From Burkholderia cepacia (GTDB lineage Bacteria; Pseudomonadota; Gammaproteobacteria; Burkholderiales; Burkholderiaceae): a stretch of 64,000 bases of DNA. The position numbers and the translations under genes were made by a program. Positions 61,872-64,000 of the stretch are shown in pieces (the first letter of the stretch is position 1; every line of letters starts with the position of its first letter). Below the pieces are notes generated by a model. It was given only the letters and a program-made list of their open reading frames with translations. It did not search any database and had not been told where the DNA came from. Location of the stretch: assembly GCF_001039005.1 (NCBI RefSeq), contig NZ_LDWR01000033.1, forward strand, positions 62,001-126,000, written 5' to 3'.

Positions 61872-62144
61872 ATGACGCCCGAACAAGTGATGACCCTCGC
61901 GCACCAGGCGATGATGGTCGGCCTGCTGCTCTCCGCCCCGCTGCTGCTGGTCGCGCTTGCGGTCGGCCTCGTCGTGAGCCTGTTCCAGGCCGCGACGCAG
62001 ATCAACGAGGCAACGCTGTCGTTCATCCCGAAGCTGCTCGCGGTCGCCGCGACGCTCGTGATCGCCGGCCCGTGGATGCTGACGACGATGCTCGACTACC
62101 TGCGGCAGACGCTGCTGCACGTCGCGACGCTCGGCGTCGGCTGA
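61872..62144 (+). CDS. fliQ: Flagellar export gate protein FliQ
   Basis: A 90-residue protein with two membrane helices (about 13-40 and 53-75). MTPEQVMTLAHQAMMVGLLLSAPLLLVALAVGLVVSLFQAATQINEATLSFIPK matches FliQ closely. It packs around FliP and FliR in the export gate. It is 19 bases after fliP and 23 before fliR. Confidence 0.95.
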   Translation: MTPEQVMTLAHQAMMVGLLLSAPLLLVALAVGLVVSLFQAATQINEATLSFIPKLLAVAATLVIAGPWMLTTMLDYLRQTLLHVATLGVG

Positions 62145-62167
62145 GCCGCGCTCACCCCCCGGCGGCG

Positions 62168-62950
62168 ATGTTCTCGGTTACCTACGCGCAGCTCAATGGC
62201 TGGCTCACCGCCTTCCTGTGGCCGTTCGTGCGGATGCTCGCGCTCGTCGCGACCGCGCCGGTCGTGGGCCACGCGGCGGTGCCCGTGCGCGTGAAGATCG
62301 GCCTCGCCGCGTTCATGGCGCTGGTCGTCGCGCCGACCCTCGGCGCGATGCCGGACGTCACGGTGTTCTCCGCGCAGGGCATCTGGATCGTCGTCACGCA
62401 GTTCCTGATCGGCGTCGCGATGGGCTTCACGATGCAGATCGTGTTCGCGGCCGTCGAGGCGGCCGGCGACTTCATCGGGCTGTCGATGGGCCTCGGCTTC
62501 GCCACCTTCTTCGATCCGCACACGAGTGGCGCGACGCCCGTGATGGGCCGCTTCCTGAACGCGGTCGCGATGCTCGCGTTCCTCGCGCTGGACGGCCATC
62601 TGCAGGTGTTCGCCGCGCTCGCTGCGTCGTTCCAGTCGCTGCCGGTGTCGGCCGACCTGCTGCATGCGCCCGGCTGGCGCACGCTCGCCGCGTTCGGCAC
62701 TGCCGTGTTCGAGATGGGGCTGCTGCTCGCGCTGCCGGTGGTCGCGGCGCTCCTGATCGTGAACCTCGCGCTCGGCATCCTGAACCGCGCGGCGCCGCAG
62801 ATCGGCGTGTTCCAGATCGGCTTTCCCGTCACGATGCTGGTCGGGCTGTTGCTCGTGCAACTGATGGTGCCGAACCTCGTGCCGTTCGTGTCGCACCTGT
62901 ACGACATGGGGCTCGACGCGATGGGGCGCGTGTTGATCGGTTGGCGCTAG
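62168..62950 (+). CDS. fliR: Flagellar export gate protein FliR
   Basis: Third component of the export gate core, 260 residues with about six helices. The start MFSVTYAQLNGWLTAFLWPFVRMLAL and the blocks GFTMQIVFAAVEAAGDFIGLSMGLGFATFFDP and APQIGVFQIGFPVTMLVGLLLV are the family pattern. It ends the fliL-R run; flhB, which follows fliR in some bacteria, is not next to it here. Confidence 0.95.
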   Translation: MFSVTYAQLNGWLTAFLWPFVRMLALVATAPVVGHAAVPVRVKIGLAAFMALVVAPTLGAMPDVTVFSAQGIWIVVTQFLIGVAMGFTMQIVFAAVEAAGDFIGLSMGLGFATFFDPHTSGATPVMGRFLNAVAMLAFLALDGHLQVFAALAASFQSLPVSADLLHAPGWRTLAAFGTAVFEMGLLLALPVVAALLIVNLALGILNRAAPQIGVFQIGFPVTMLVGLLLVQLMVPNLVPFVSHLYDMGLDAMGRVLIGWR

Positions 62951-63030
62951 CCGAGTCCGGCCCCGTACCCCGCCCGTTCCGGCCCCCCGTTGCTGGAAAA
63001 CCCCTAAAGGAACCACCACCCCGCGAAAGG

Positions 63031-63057
63031 TTGCAGAAGGTTTCGTCTCCCTATACT
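63031..63057 (+). promoter_or_regulatory. Possible promoter of the substrate-binding protein gene
   Basis: TATACT (63052-63057) has TTGCAG 15 bases upstream (63031-63036). The short spacer makes it a moderate match. The start would be near 63064, about 52 bases before the ATG. Confidence 0.45.
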
Positions 63058-63115
63058 CGTCGTGACGATGCAGCAAGCATCGCGCCATACGAATACAACG
63101 AACGGAGACGACCCG

Positions 63116-64000
63116 ATGCGACCCATCCTGCGCACCCTCGCCGTTGCAGCCAGCCTGAGCTGCGCGCTTGCTGCTGCCCCCGCTTTCGCCGACGACGGCG
63201 GCAAGATCACGATCATGGTCGGCGGGATCGCGAAGCTGATCTACCTGCCCGCGCGGCTCACGCAGGAACTCGGCTACTTCAAGGCCGAAGGGCTCGACGT
63301 CGAGCTGCTGTCGCAGCCGGCCGGTGTCGACGCCGAGAACGAGTTGCTCGCGGGCGCTGTGCAGGGCGTCGTCGGCTTCTACGACCACACTATCGATCTG
63401 CAGAGCAAGGGCAAGGACGTCAAGGCGATCGCCGTGTTCGGCCAGGTGCCGGGCGAAGTCGAGATGGTGTCGACCAAGGCCGCACCGACCTTCAAGTCGA
63501 TGGCCGACGCGAAGGGCAAGACGCTCGGCGTGACGGGCCTCGGCTCGTCGACGAGCTTCCTCACGCAATACCTCGCGCTCGCGCACGGCGTGCAGTCGAC
63601 GCAGTACACGATGCTGCCGGTCGGCGCCGACGCGAGCTTCATCGCCGCGATCAAGCAGGGCCGCATCGACGCCGGGATGACGACCGAACCGACGGTGTCC
63701 GCGCTCGAGAAGATGGGCGACGCGAAGGTGCTGGTCGACATGCGCACCGTCGACGGCACGCGTGCGGCGCTCGGCGGCACCTACCCGGCCGCGAGCCTGT
63801 ACGTGCAGTCGGCATGGGCCGATTCGCACAAGGAGCAGGCGACCAAGCTCGCGCACGCGTTCGCGAAGACGATGCAGTTCATCCACACGCACAGCGCCGA
63901 GGACATCGCCGCGAAGATGCCGGCCGACTACCAGAAGGACAAGGCGCTGTACGTCACGGCACTGAAGGCGTCGCTGCCGATGTACACCGCCGACGCGAAG
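63116..64000 (+). CDS. ABC transporter substrate-binding protein, NitT/TauT family (partial)
   Basis: Periplasmic binding protein, open to the right end of the window (295 residues seen). The signal peptide covers about 1-25, ending AFA before DDGGKITIMVGG. The body has the family pattern for nitrate/sulfonate/pyrimidine-type binding proteins: LTQELGYFKAEGLDVELLSQPAG near the start, ALAAVQGVVGFYDHTIDL-like lobe I residues, LGVTGLGSSTSFLTQYL and MTTEPTVSALEKMG. The ATP-binding and permease partners probably follow outside. The ligand is unknown. ACGGAGACG precedes the ATG. Confidence 0.85.
   Translation, partial: MRPILRTLAVAASLSCALAAAPAFADDGGKITIMVGGIAKLIYLPARLTQELGYFKAEGLDVELLSQPAGVDAENELLAGAVQGVVGFYDHTIDLQSKGKDVKAIAVFGQVPGEVEMVSTKAAPTFKSMADAKGKTLGVTGLGSSTSFLTQYLALAHGVQSTQYTMLPVGADASFIAAIKQGRIDAGMTTEPTVSALEKMGDAKVLVDMRTVDGTRAALGGTYPAASLYVQSAWADSHKEQATKLAHAFAKTMQFIHTHSAEDIAAKMPADYQKDKALYVTALKASLPMYTADAK

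Overview
The window is GC-rich, densely coded DNA that reads as chromosome 1 of a Burkholderia (gene content and protein sequences fit the B. cepacia complex; the species cannot be fixed by reading alone). No insertion sequence, prophage, CRISPR array, rRNA or tRNA gene was recognised. Nearly everything is core genome, so the interest lies in intergenic signals, a likely replication origin, and a few odd proteins.

Layout. 1-7.4 kb, all minus strand: the start of the ATP synthase operon (atpB partial, atpI) and the segregation/tRNA-modification cluster mnmG-rsmG-parA-parB followed by an anion transporter. Two parS-type palindromes (5952, 7931) lie near parAB. 8-13 kb: a branched-chain amino-acid ABC operon with a LivM-LivG fusion. 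12.9-14.1 kb: a 1.1-kb gene-less stretch with a strong candidate small RNA. 14-18.9 kb: a second complete liv operon whose LivF has Arg in place of the Walker A Lys. 19.3-22.2 kb: a GMC oxidoreductase divergent from a LysR regulator, separated by a tandem hairpin array. 22.4-25.3 kb: a CYTH protein, an Lrp regulator divergent from phhA-phhB (with a nested dyad between them), and a DUF3717 protein. 25.4-27.7 kb: a TctD/TctE-like two-component system. 27.8-31.3 kb: a SET-domain protein, an OYE-type oxidoreductase, a class I amidotransferase and a MarR regulator.

31.4-34.8 kb: two intergenic regions with exact DnaA boxes flank a carboxylate-amine ligase and a CPA2 antiporter. The right-hand one also has an AT-rich segment and is the best oriC candidate. 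Genes to its left run mainly on the minus strand and genes to its right mainly on the plus strand, as expected if replication forks diverge here.

34.8-39.4 kb: mnmC, HU, a COG0523 zinc-type GTPase and a lytic transglycosylase. 39.8-51.4 kb: a type II secretion cluster gspD-E-F, gspC (inverted), gspG-H-I-J-K-L-M-N. 51.4-55.9 kb: a NodT-type outer-membrane channel, a small membrane protein, and marR-emrB without emrA. 56-58.3 kb: a LysR regulator divergent from cidA/lrgA-cidB/lrgB. 58.5-63 kb: flagellar fliL-M-N-O-P-Q-R. 63.1 kb to the end: a truncated NitT/TauT-type substrate-binding protein.

All calls come from reading the sequence and recalled family knowledge; no searches were run.
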